Source: Paenibacillus catalpae (lineage in GTDB: Bacteria > Bacillota > Bacilli > Paenibacillales > Paenibacillaceae). From it: a stretch of DNA of 64,000 nucleotides. The translations under genes and the position numbers were made by a program. The notes below the pieces were generated by a model. It had not been told where the DNA came from. It did not search any database and saw nothing but the letters and a program-made list of their open reading frames with translations. Location: positions 440,479 through 504,478 of the forward strand of contig NZ_FOMT01000002.1 in NCBI RefSeq assembly GCF_900112695.1, written 5' to 3'. This document shows, in pieces, positions 8,269-17,462 of the stretch (the stretch's first letter is position 1; every line of letters starts with the position of its first letter).

Positions 8269-9468
8269 GTGAGAAAAGCATGGGTTTCTATTGTACTGGC
8301 AAGTGCGGTTACGGCGGGGAGTATTGTTGGATTGGGATTGACCGGTAGCGGACAAAGTGCCGAGGCAGCAGCCAAGCCTTCGTTCACCGATATTGACGGA
8401 CATTGGGCGGAATCATCCATTGAGACGGCGGTTCAAGCGGGCATATTGAATGGTTATTCAGATGGCACATATAAACCGAACAATACGATTACCCGTGCTG
8501 AGCTGCTAAAAATGATGGCTATGACATTCAAGGTTGAAGTGGGTACGGGGGGTTCCACCTGGTATGCGCCTTATCAAACAGCTCTGGCAAAAGCCGGTGT
8601 CTATATGGAAGGTGACTATCCGGGTAATCTGAACAATCCTGCGACACGTAACGAAATGGCCAAGCTGGCCGTGCGGGGCGAGTATGCGGAATACCGGAAC
8701 AAAAAGCTGAGCGCAGCAGAGCTGATGTTCCGCGCGGTGAACAAGGGGATTTTGTCCCGTTCCGGGACGAAGGCAGAGACAATTAACACAGAAGGCACGA
8801 CGACTCGTGCGGAAGCCGCGGTACTAGTAACACGGTTGCTTAAGCTGGCTAACGGCGGAATGCTGACGGTTGACCAAGGTGCGTCCAGCGCAGCGGAGAT
8901 TGCTTGGCATCGGCATAATATGATTACGATGTTTAATCAGAATGATCTGGTGAAGCTGCCTTATTCGGTGGATATAAGTAAGAAGTATAACGTGACGATT
9001 GATAAGTTGATTATCCTGGATCCTGCAGATACGAAGGGGTATTATGCGGAGTATTTGAAAGGGACAACATATTTCCCGGCAGACCAATCACTTAAGCCAA
9101 GTGATCAGTATATCTTCGCTTATAAAATAATCGGAAAAAACCTAGTAGCTGATGGTTCGGGACAAATTATGCGTACAAGCTTTGAAATGTATACAGAAGG
9201 TAATACAGGTACAATTTTGCTAGGAGATCCATTTGTTTATGAAGATGGTAAATTAATTGAAAGAGCGGGATTATTCTATAACAATCAAGAGTTTGCTTTC
9301 CACAAAATGAACAGTACAGCACACAACTTTGTCTTTAAGACAGTTTCTAAGAAATATATCCAATCTCAAATTCAGAAATATGGCGGGGTATCAATTCATT
9401 TAATCCCTTATAATGTAGCGCTAGGAAGTGGAGAACAAATTTATCTGACGGGTGTCAAAGGTAAATGA
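8269..9468 (+). CDS. S-layer homology (SLH) domain surface protein
   Basis: A 399-residue secreted protein with a GTG start (AGAGGAG about ten bases upstream). It has an N-terminal signal peptide ending near SAEAAA, then SLH repeats. The first carries FTDIDGHWAESSIETAV and the ITRAELLKMM signature, the second ATRNEMAKLAV, the third TTTRAEAAVLVTRLL. SLH domains anchor proteins to pyruvylated secondary cell-wall polymer. The C-terminal 200 residues match no family I recognise. From about 9110 the DNA becomes AT-rich, and this continues into the next gene. The TGA overlaps the next ATG (ATGA), so the protein is probably made together with the giant protein and may tether it to the wall. Confidence 0.9.
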   Translation: MRKAWVSIVLASAVTAGSIVGLGLTGSGQSAEAAAKPSFTDIDGHWAESSIETAVQAGILNGYSDGTYKPNNTITRAELLKMMAMTFKVEVGTGGSTWYAPYQTALAKAGVYMEGDYPGNLNNPATRNEMAKLAVRGEYAEYRNKKLSAAELMFRAVNKGILSRSGTKAETINTEGTTTRAEAAVLVTRLLKLANGGMLTVDQGASSAAEIAWHRHNMITMFNQNDLVKLPYSVDISKKYNVTIDKLIILDPADTKGYYAEYLKGTTYFPADQSLKPSDQYIFAYKIIGKNLVADGSGQIMRTSFEMYTEGNTGTILLGDPFVYEDGKLIERAGLFYNNQEFAFHKMNSTAHNFVFKTVSKKYIQSQIQKYGGVSIHLIPYNVALGSGEQIYLTGVKGK

Positions 9469-12400
9469 ATGATTTCAAAAAATTAACACTATCGATCATT
9501 CTTGTATTAGCTATATTAAGTAGTTTGTTCAATATCGCTCCAAAAGCTAACGCTGCGACTAGTCAATCAGTAGCACAAACTAAATCGTTAACATTTAAAT
9601 CGAGTGAGAAATATAACGCGAGCGCTACTCTGCCAAACATATCTGTTTCTTTGTCTGTACCTGCAGGATACAAACCCAAATCATATCAGTTGTGGATGAT
9701 GGTAGCAAATAGTAGCGGAAAGTTAACACTAACTCAACAATCAACTGGGGCGGTTAGTAGTAACAATTTAGTATTAAATAATGTAAAGGGAACGAAAATT
9801 AAACTTACTGCTAGTGGACAGCCTTCAGAAATGTACGCTGTAATCAATCGAAGATCAAATGGTAAGCAGTGGATTATTGAAGGGAATGGAGTAGGTCCTT
9901 ATAATGTAACGCCTCAGTCTGGTGATTCATGCTGGAGTGGAAATTTGTCAGTTTGTGCAGGATATTTGCCAGCAAAAGATGATAATGGAGTAATGATTAG
10001 TAATAAAATCAGAACAGAAGATGGGCGAATTCTTTCCGTAAGTGATGGAGTAAGTAGTCCTGTATATTTTACCTCACCAATTGATAGCTCAGATGTTTAT
10101 AAAACAGGATTAGTACAGGATTCGGTTACTGTTACAAAAGCGACACCGTCCGGATATGCGCAACATAGAGTAGAGAGTTTTGGAAAAGGCACAACTGGTA
10201 AAGGTCTGTTGTCGGTATCTATACCTCCGGTTAAATCTTCAATTCTTGACAATGCAGATTGTTCAGGATGTTCAGGTAATGCAATCGCTAAACAATATAC
10301 AATGGAAACAAAATTGGATTGGTCAGCAGAATCCTATTATTACGAGGGCGAAGTCCGAGTCACCTACGAACCAATCCCACCGACCAATACACCAACCGTA
10401 TCCTGCGATTGCTCAGCCGAACCTGACAACATCACTTTCGCCGACAAAGACGTTCCAGTCACGGCAACGCTGACGGCTTCTCTCTCCGGAAAAGGAACAA
10501 AGGCTGTCAAGAACTGGACGGTCTATGGCCGAGCTGAAGGCGGCAGTCAATATACAACTGTAACCGTAGGGTATGGATTAGATAAGATCGAGCAGAAGTT
10601 TAACTTCACTATAGCCAAGACAAAGCTTGATGGAGTAGACAGTTATACGGAGACTTGGGTGATGCGAGCACGTGTGAATTTCACCGATGGTACAACGGCC
10701 GAGCAGCCGATTGAATGTACGACGACCGTGACAAAGCCGGGAGCGGAGACGCCAAATCCCGGAGCAACACCAACTCCGCCGCCGGCTCCACCTGTCACTG
10801 CGGATATTGAGTTTATACCTAAAACCATTATTACAGGTGACACATCAACACTAGATAATAACTCTGATGGTTATTCATCCATGAGCTGGACGTTCACAAG
10901 CAACTTGCAAGAGGTCATAACGGATGACAGTCAATATCGATACCCTAATGTGAAGTTTGACAAACCTGGCTTCTACCAAGCAAAAATAATGGTTACCAAC
11001 GGCACAGAGACGAAGTGGGACACAGCTTCGCTGCAGGTCCTTAATCCAAAGCCGGTTGCCGTGGTAACAGGGCCAACTAAGGTGATTCAAGGACGGGATT
11101 TTTCGAGCATCTTCCATCTATATAATTCTTACACACCGCTAGCTGATCGTGGCGTAACCATTGATTTTACTAAGGATCAAATGCGATACAAGAAGGTCAG
11201 TGATCCTGGATATACCGTTGGCTGGCCATCAAAAGGGCCAAGCGTTCTTGGTGATTATTCTGTAGAAGGCAAGGTTTTCGATTCTCATGGACGCGAGAGT
11301 GATTGGGGGACCCATCTCTTCGAAGTTGTTCCCGATCAGCCGCCAATCGTAAGCATCATGGCTCCGGAACAGACTTACCGATTTAACGAATCTATGGTCT
11401 ATATTGATGCGGAAAGCGTGGATGGCGATAAACTCGCAAGCATGGAAATCGAAGAACGATATGACCATGATAATGATGGAAACTATGAAGAAGAGCCTTG
11501 GACAACCGTATATACTGGTCCATTTAAGGATACTTATCCCGTCACTTATACGAGTGTAGGGAAGAGACAATATCGGGTAAGCGTCACAGAGGATTATGGA
11601 TTATCGGCTACTTCTGAGATAGCTGCAACAAATGTCCTTAATTATGCACCATTTGTTGATTTTGAAGTGTATGGTCTGACGCAGCAGCCAGATCAAGGGG
11701 ATGACAGCGCACCGGAAGACTTAGCATATACAGGCGAGTCCATTATTCGGTCATGGAAGTTAATCCAACCTTATACGACGAGCACCAATACACCAATTGG
11801 CTGGAAAGCGAACAGCGGTGCATTACAAACCAAGAATGCCAAGATGGCTGATTTCTTTATTAAGTATCCGAATATGGGTTTAGGCGCGAATAGCCGGTCT
11901 AAATACGAATTAGCAAGTGATTTGACAAATTTACCAGGCTGGGGATTACCAACCGGTACGGTAGCTGTTCCGTATATCTATGCTGGTCATCGGTTGTATT
12001 CTCGTGAAGGTGACTACATGGTTGAACGGAATGCCAAAAACGGAACGGAACTAAGAAAGTTTTCTTTGAGTGCGGTTAGCGGTTTTGACTATTTAGGAGC
12101 AGACAAAAATGAGAATTTTTATTACGGCGCGAATGTAGATCCGGCCTCTGGTAAATATGCGGTTAAAAAGATCAATAATCAAGGAGAACTGGTTGGCAGC
12201 TACGATATTCCAACTCACGTCGGCAATTATAACATGTTGACCTTTGAAGTCTCTGATGACGGGAAATACATTTATAGTTCATGGCGGTTTAGAAATCCAA
12301 GCGATAATTACTATTACACCATCCACGCCATAAAGTATTCCATGGTGGACAAGTCCATTCAGTGGGATGTTAAGACGGGGGATTTGGAGTACAGTCCTAC

Positions 12401-15400
12401 CTTCTTGCAGAACTATAAAGGGGTTATCGATTCGGATGGTGACTTCTATTTAACGTGGACTACGCAAACGACCTATGATGGTTATGAGTTTTATGCGATG
12501 GCTGTCAATGGCAATACGGGAGCCATGGGATATCAATCGAGAGGGACTTACAACGCTGATATATCCTATATGGTTGCTACACCTGAATTCGACTATCGCG
12601 GAGATGCAGCCAAATATTTATATTTCACGGTTTCAGGTTACGCCCAGTATTCAAAAGACAGTAGTATGGGGACTAGTATTTATGGTTTTATGTTTAATAA
12701 AAAAACAGGATACCTGTCCAGGATTAGTTACCCTGATCTCCCTGATCCCACATCTTACGGCCTTGAATCTTGGAATACGTGCGAAACGTGGTGCGATAAG
12801 ATGAGCTGGGAGGATACCTGGGGAGTAGGCACTCCCATTATTTATCCGGACGGTTCCGTTTACGCAACGGTTCGCTATGCGTGGGGAGATTATAAATTTG
12901 ACAAGTATTTAAACCTGATCAAGAAGAACACGGAAGGTAACTTGATTCCGAATACAAAAGCTTTTTTAATGCCAAGCGGTAATATTGCTTTTCCGGATAA
13001 TGGAGCGTATGCGGTATATGGTGGAGCCTATACACCTTACGTTTCAATTACAGCAAACGGAAGGGCTCCTATTGATCAGAATTATAACTACTATGGCAGT
13101 AAAACGTATCACAGTGAGGTTACGGATACGAAAGGTGACTGGCTAAGCAGCGCCTTAAAAGATCCGACCTTAAACACGTCGATTTTACCTGATGGATCTT
13201 TTTATGGATTTTCGAAGCCTGGTTCAGGATCTGGTATTCAGTATGTATTTCCATTTGTATCTGCAAGCGGCAAGAGCGATTATCCAAAAGTAATCGATAA
13301 TAACACCATTGAAGTTGTTGATTCAACTTGGGCTGGCCTATGGTATGATCCGGCAACTAAGCTGAAGAACGATCGTCTTTCCTTCAATGTTGCTGTCAAT
13401 GACGCAACAAATGATAAGCCGGTTGGTGCTGCAATTCATGTTCAGGACGGCAAGAATATGTACGCAGCGGAGTGGACCAGGGACAGGCTTACACTATACA
13501 AGGTTGGAGCAGGCTCAAAAACGGTGCTTCAATCAGTGGATTTTCCAAGAGCTCCATTCATCACGTATCCGTTTGAACTTGAAGCCAGCAACGGCAGTTT
13601 GCGAGTCTACATCAATCACGCCAAATTAATTGAAATTTCAGACAAAACGTACAAACAAGGCTCGGCAGGTATCATGTCTATTGGTCAGCAGCAAGCGAAG
13701 TTCAGTGATGTGAAGATTAAAAACTACGGAGACTATTACGTAGAAGAGACTAAAGAATCTGTTCTGGTCGGAGAAGAGATCAAGTACGACATACTCTTTG
13801 ACGACATCGAGAAGGATCCGGAGAAGTTAGAAAATTGGACCTATCAGCATGATCCAAATTATTTCGCCAACTCGCTTGGGTTAAGTGTATTTGACGGCAA
13901 AACCTTCGATACAAAGCTTTCAACGCTGGATAGGCCGGGCCTCTATAACATTACGTTTAAGGCAAAAGATAGTCCGGGAATGGATGAGTATGCGGCATGG
14001 TCTGAACCGGTAACGAAACAAATTTACGTTCACCGCCGGCCGATTGCGCAACCAGATGTCCGGTTCACTGGTATTGTGTATCCGGAAGGGGAGACGCTTA
14101 ACTACACAACCTACGATACTTCTTATGACCCGGATATTCCGGATTACCTGGCAGATCGATCATTTCGGACGCGATGGGCAGATGAAACAGCTTGGACGCC
14201 CGGAAAGCGGGAGCTATACACCAGGCCTGGCGTGGAACTCATTATTCAGGAGCAAGTGCAGGATGGTTTTGGGGTATGGTCCTATTGGGTTGAAACGAGG
14301 GTCTACAAGGATGCACTCCCGCCTGCCAATCAGCACCGGCCGCAGATGATCATTACGTACCCAAGCGGCACTTTGTCCAGTCCCACTTTGCTTGGCGGCG
14401 AGCCAACCTTGCAGTGGACATACAACGATGCTGATCATGATCCGCAGGAGCAGTTCCGCTTGAAAGTCTCCTATGCGGACAACGGAGCAACGATAATGGA
14501 AGGCACGTATCCGGGTAACGACACGTCTTTCATTCTGGATGAAGGAATCCAGCAGGGGCGGAAAGTAAAAGTACAGGGCCGTGTCTATTCAAAAGGGTAT
14601 TGGTCGGATGACAGCAATATCGTGTACTTTATACTGAATACGCCGCCTGTGACGCATCTGCTTTCTTTTAACGGGGCAAAAGCTTCTGCACCGGTCTATA
14701 CAAATAATAATCGGCCGCAGCTTAAAGTGTCCGTGACAGATGCGGATGGACAGCCGTCGTCTAAAGTAGATTACGAAATCTTCTACAACGCTACTTCAGA
14801 GCTGGTGGCAGATACGAATAATGCAGTCAGCACAACAACCTACACGCCTCCCGCGCTGCAGGAAGGTCTTCATAACTGGAGGGCTAGAGCGAGCGACAAC
14901 TTCGCTTGGGGCGGTTATTCGGAAAATGGCTATTTCTTCGTAGATACCGTTCCTCCGGATGATACGAATGAACAGCTGGAGATAAAGCCTACCTCGGTAA
15001 AAGTCACCTTTAACCCGTTCAGCGATGCAGCCCCGTCATCGGGTCATGCCTCTAGAGCGTTCTATATGCAAAAGGTTAATGAAGACGGTTCAACTACCAA
15101 CATTGACTTGAATGGCAACGGAACAGCGGAATATAACATTCCTCTTCCGAATGGAACAACCAGTTACACGGTGGGAGGACTACTAACCGGAGCTAAATAT
15201 CGGCTGATGGTCGTAGACTGGGACGTAGCGGGAAATATGGGGCAGTATCAATATATTTATTTCACAACGAACCGCCCGCCAACCGCTGATTTTGACTGGT
15301 CGCCAAAGCCTGTCTATGAAGGAGATACGACAGCTTTCACCACTGCGGTAGACGATCCGGATGGAAATGATCTGTCCATCATGTACAAGCTGACAAGTCC

Positions 15401-15968
15401 AAGCGGCGTAGCCAGAAGTTTCAACTATACGTACAAGAGGCCATATCCGACAAGCGGTCCAAGCTATCGGATGATGGAAACAGGGGAGTGGACGATGCTG
15501 CTCACCGTAAGTGACGGCATGGAAACGGTACAAACCGAGAAAAAAGTGAAGGTGCTTGCCCTTGGACTAACAGGCTACGTGAAGCATACGGAGCAATGGG
15601 ATGATTACCGGAAGGAATTTAACAAGAAAGAGAGCGGCAACGAGAATTCGCCTCGGGGATATAACGTATTCTGGGCCGGAGAGAAATTCCTTCTCTCAGC
15701 GGCAACAACGGCTACGGGAACAGCTGCCAAAGCGGACCGGGTTGAGGTGAAGATGAAAAGCTACTCCACCTCACTAACCTCTACGAATAGTTCTCGTTCC
15801 AGCTGGCAAGGCGAGCTTTGGGAAAACGCGTTCTCGGATTTCAAGAAAGGACCGCTAAACTTTGAGTTTACTGCTTATTACAATAATGGGATTGTGAAGC
15901 GGGACACCGTGACAATACAGATTGAAGGAAATGTCTACGATATTGTAGGCGTGCATCGGTTGAAATAG
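9465..15968 (+). CDS. Giant secreted multidomain surface protein (2167 aa)
   Basis: A Sec signal peptide (about residues 1-31, ending NAATS) begins the protein. A unique N-terminal region follows to about 420, then a Pro/Thr linker (about 424-445). Next come PKD/Ig-like domains to about 720, with an acidic DHDNDGNYEEE loop near 667 that may bind calcium. A long region at about 730-1260 has repeated strand motifs suggesting a beta-propeller, and a LamG/concanavalin-like segment lies near 1280-1425. More Ig/fibronectin-III-like domains follow, with a distinct C-terminal domain from about 2030. No LPXTG motif or SLH domain is present, so anchoring probably depends on the overlapping SLH protein. 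Adhesin, matrix or carbohydrate-binding roles are possible. No catalytic motif was recognised. The first 880 bases are AT-rich, unlike the rest. Confidence 0.85.
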   Translation: MNDFKKLTLSIILVLAILSSLFNIAPKANAATSQSVAQTKSLTFKSSEKYNASATLPNISVSLSVPAGYKPKSYQLWMMVANSSGKLTLTQQSTGAVSSNNLVLNNVKGTKIKLTASGQPSEMYAVINRRSNGKQWIIEGNGVGPYNVTPQSGDSCWSGNLSVCAGYLPAKDDNGVMISNKIRTEDGRILSVSDGVSSPVYFTSPIDSSDVYKTGLVQDSVTVTKATPSGYAQHRVESFGKGTTGKGLLSVSIPPVKSSILDNADCSGCSGNAIAKQYTMETKLDWSAESYYYEGEVRVTYEPIPPTNTPTVSCDCSAEPDNITFADKDVPVTATLTASLSGKGTKAVKNWTVYGRAEGGSQYTTVTVGYGLDKIEQKFNFTIAKTKLDGVDSYTETWVMRARVNFTDGTTAEQPIECTTTVTKPGAETPNPGATPTPPPAPPVTADIEFIPKTIITGDTSTLDNNSDGYSSMSWTFTSNLQEVITDDSQYRYPNVKFDKPGFYQAKIMVTNGTETKWDTASLQVLNPKPVAVVTGPTKVIQGRDFSSIFHLYNSYTPLADRGVTIDFTKDQMRYKKVSDPGYTVGWPSKGPSVLGDYSVEGKVFDSHGRESDWGTHLFEVVPDQPPIVSIMAPEQTYRFNESMVYIDAESVDGDKLASMEIEERYDHDNDGNYEEEPWTTVYTGPFKDTYPVTYTSVGKRQYRVSVTEDYGLSATSEIAATNVLNYAPFVDFEVYGLTQQPDQGDDSAPEDLAYTGESIIRSWKLIQPYTTSTNTPIGWKANSGALQTKNAKMADFFIKYPNMGLGANSRSKYELASDLTNLPGWGLPTGTVAVPYIYAGHRLYSREGDYMVERNAKNGTELRKFSLSAVSGFDYLGADKNENFYYGANVDPASGKYAVKKINNQGELVGSYDIPTHVGNYNMLTFEVSDDGKYIYSSWRFRNPSDNYYYTIHAIKYSMVDKSIQWDVKTGDLEYSPTFLQNYKGVIDSDGDFYLTWTTQTTYDGYEFYAMAVNGNTGAMGYQSRGTYNADISYMVATPEFDYRGDAAKYLYFTVSGYAQYSKDSSMGTSIYGFMFNKKTGYLSRISYPDLPDPTSYGLESWNTCETWCDKMSWEDTWGVGTPIIYPDGSVYATVRYAWGDYKFDKYLNLIKKNTEGNLIPNTKAFLMPSGNIAFPDNGAYAVYGGAYTPYVSITANGRAPIDQNYNYYGSKTYHSEVTDTKGDWLSSALKDPTLNTSILPDGSFYGFSKPGSGSGIQYVFPFVSASGKSDYPKVIDNNTIEVVDSTWAGLWYDPATKLKNDRLSFNVAVNDATNDKPVGAAIHVQDGKNMYAAEWTRDRLTLYKVGAGSKTVLQSVDFPRAPFITYPFELEASNGSLRVYINHAKLIEISDKTYKQGSAGIMSIGQQQAKFSDVKIKNYGDYYVEETKESVLVGEEIKYDILFDDIEKDPEKLENWTYQHDPNYFANSLGLSVFDGKTFDTKLSTLDRPGLYNITFKAKDSPGMDEYAAWSEPVTKQIYVHRRPIAQPDVRFTGIVYPEGETLNYTTYDTSYDPDIPDYLADRSFRTRWADETAWTPGKRELYTRPGVELIIQEQVQDGFGVWSYWVETRVYKDALPPANQHRPQMIITYPSGTLSSPTLLGGEPTLQWTYNDADHDPQEQFRLKVSYADNGATIMEGTYPGNDTSFILDEGIQQGRKVKVQGRVYSKGYWSDDSNIVYFILNTPPVTHLLSFNGAKASAPVYTNNNRPQLKVSVTDADGQPSSKVDYEIFYNATSELVADTNNAVSTTTYTPPALQEGLHNWRARASDNFAWGGYSENGYFFVDTVPPDDTNEQLEIKPTSVKVTFNPFSDAAPSSGHASRAFYMQKVNEDGSTTNIDLNGNGTAEYNIPLPNGTTSYTVGGLLTGAKYRLMVVDWDVAGNMGQYQYIYFTTNRPPTADFDWSPKPVYEGDTTAFTTAVDDPDGNDLSIMYKLTSPSGVARSFNYTYKRPYPTSGPSYRMMETGEWTMLLTVSDGMETVQTEKKVKVLALGLTGYVKHTEQWDDYRKEFNKKESGNENSPRGYNVFWAGEKFLLSAATTATGTAAKADRVEVKMKSYSTSLTSTNSSRSSWQGELWENAFSDFKKGPLNFEFTAYYNNGIVKRDTVTIQIEGNVYDIVGVHRLK

Positions 15969-15970
15969 TG

Positions 15971-16007
15971 AAACGAAATAAGACCCTGCGAGGGTCTTAT
16001 TTCGTTT
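15971..16007. terminator. Terminator hairpin after giant surface gene
   Basis: A perfect 17-bp stem (15971-15987 with 15991-16007) closed by a GCG loop. The T residues are inside the right arm. It begins two bases after the giant-gene stop and could also stop convergent xylR transcription. Confidence 0.8.
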
Positions 16008-16083
16008 ATGCAGCAGCTATAAGTTGACGGATACAAGGGTCCCATGGATGTGAGTCGTGATCAGACGCCTTGAACCTCCCGGC

Positions 16084-17247
16084 TTATCCGGCTTTTATTT
16101 TCGTGAAAAACTTGCTGATCGCATAATACGCTGCGCCGCGGACAGCGGATTGATCCTGCAGCTCCGCGAACAAAATCTTGAGCCGCTCGCGGTGATAAGG
16201 CAGTGTCCGGCGGGCGACCGAGGACTGAACCGCTTCCTCCAGCCAAGTCTTCGCACGGCTCATCCGGTTGCCGATAATAACGACATCCGGGTTAAATACG
16301 TTGACGATATTTGAAATGCCCGCACCCATATATTCGCCAATCTTATAGAACAAAGCGCGGACCTCTTCATTGCCGGCATCTGCCGCTTCCAGCAGATCCT
16401 CAAGACTATCGAATCCAAGCGGAGCAGCCTGCTCGAGCAACGCATTCTCCGAAGCATACAGCTCCCAGCAGCCTTCATTCCCGCAGCGGCACGGCTTGCC
16501 GCTATATTCAATGGACAGATGCCCAAGCTCGCCGGAGAAGCCGGTCGCCCCTTTATATAATTCTTTATTAAGTATGATACCTGTACCAATACCAATCCCG
16601 ACACTGACATAGATTTGATGAGCGATGCCGCGACCGATGCCGTATTTCTGCTCGCCTTGTGCGCCGGCGTTTGCTTCATTATCAATGGTAACAGGAAGCT
16701 GGAAGCGTTCCTCCAGCATGTGCTGCAGCTCGACATCCCGCCATTCCAGATTTGGAGCAAACAGAATTGAACCTTGATCATCCACGATACCCGGCACACC
16801 AATGCCGATTCCTACAATGCCATATGGACTAACCGGTGCTTTGCCAATTAGTTTTTCTATACATTGAACCAGTTCCTTCAGGGTAAACTCAAGCTGATGC
16901 TTCTTGAGGCTCTTCTGCAGCTCGGCAACAACATTGCCCTCAAGGTCGGAAAGCACTCCGCGAATGTAGTTAACGCCAAGGTCGATGCCTACGGCATAAC
17001 CGGCTTGTCCATTGAACAGGAGCATAACCGGTTTGCGGCCGCCGCTCGATTCCCCGGGACCAATCTCTATAATAAGATCGCTGTCGATCAAATCTTGAAC
17101 CAAGTTGGAGACCGTTGCTTTGTTCAACCCTGTAAGCTCGGAAATCTGCGCCCTTGAGAGGGGGGCGTTTTTCAGCACGGCTTCCAGCACGATGGATGTA
17201 TTTATCTTTTTAATAAGGGTCAAATCGCCTGTCGTTGTTACTTTCAA
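16084..17247 (-). CDS. xylR: Xylose operon repressor XylR (ROK family)
   Basis: A ROK-family repressor of about 387 residues. The N-terminal winged helix has RAQISELTGLNKATVSNLV, the sugar-kinase-like domain begins GIDLGVNYIRGVLSDLEGNV, and the zinc motif CRCGNEGCWELYAS is intact. It is divergent from xylAB with a perfect xyl operator between. The start is a TTG at 17247, because GGAGG lies nine bases before it; a TTG at 17253 would have only three. XylR represses xylAB without xylose, and xylose releases it. Its own promoter is unclear, with TACAAT at 17284-17289 on the minus strand as a -10 candidate. Confidence 0.92.
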   Translation of the reverse strand: MKVTTTGDLTLIKKINTSIVLEAVLKNAPLSRAQISELTGLNKATVSNLVQDLIDSDLIIEIGPGESSGGRKPVMLLFNGQAGYAVGIDLGVNYIRGVLSDLEGNVVAELQKSLKKHQLEFTLKELVQCIEKLIGKAPVSPYGIVGIGIGVPGIVDDQGSILFAPNLEWRDVELQHMLEERFQLPVTIDNEANAGAQGEQKYGIGRGIAHQIYVSVGIGIGTGIILNKELYKGATGFSGELGHLSIEYSGKPCRCGNEGCWELYASENALLEQAAPLGFDSLEDLLEAADAGNEEVRALFYKIGEYMGAGISNIVNVFNPDVVIIGNRMSRAKTWLEEAVQSSVARRTLPYHRERLKILFAELQDQSAVRGAAYYAISKFFTKIKAG

Positions 17248-17334
17248 CTGCAATTGCCTCCGTCCATGTCGTCCATTCAGCCTATTGTATCAGAATTTGC
17301 CTGCGTTTGGCTGTTGAAAATATTTTAACATAAA

Positions 17335-17365
17335 AACTTAGTTTGTTTAATAGACAAACTAAGTT
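17335..17365. promoter_or_regulatory. xylO operator (XylR binding site)
   Basis: A perfect 12-bp inverted repeat, AACTTAGTTTGT, separated by seven bases. It matches the known Bacillus xyl operator half-site TTAGTTTGTT. It covers the predicted xylA -35 hexamer, which explains repression by steric block, and lies 81 bases from the xylR start. Confidence 0.92.
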
Positions 17366-17379
17366 ACCCATGCTATATT
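17351..17379 (+). promoter_or_regulatory. xylA promoter
   Basis: TAGACA at 17351-17356, a 17-base spacer and TATATT at 17374-17379, preceded by TG at 17371-17372 (extended -10). The -35 lies inside the operator. Transcription should start near 17386, about 77 bases before xylA. Confidence 0.75.
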
Positions 17380-17382
17380 ATT

Positions 17383-17396
17383 GGTGAGCGTTTTCA
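17383..17396. promoter_or_regulatory. Weak candidate cre site downstream of xylA promoter
   Basis: GGTGAGCGTTTTCA fits the cre consensus at all but two positions. Its place at the transcription start would suit CcpA roadblock repression by glucose, as known for xyl operons of Bacillus. Confidence 0.4.
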
Positions 17397-17462
17397 AAAC
17401 ACATTTAGCTAACGAGAAGATTGAACTTATACTCGTACATTTTAAAGGAGGATATTCATCTC

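Noticed and set aside
9465..15968. Rhs/YD polymorphic toxin
   Set aside because: No YD repeats, no RHS core and no immunity-like gene downstream; domain makeup is Ig/PKD/LamG-like.
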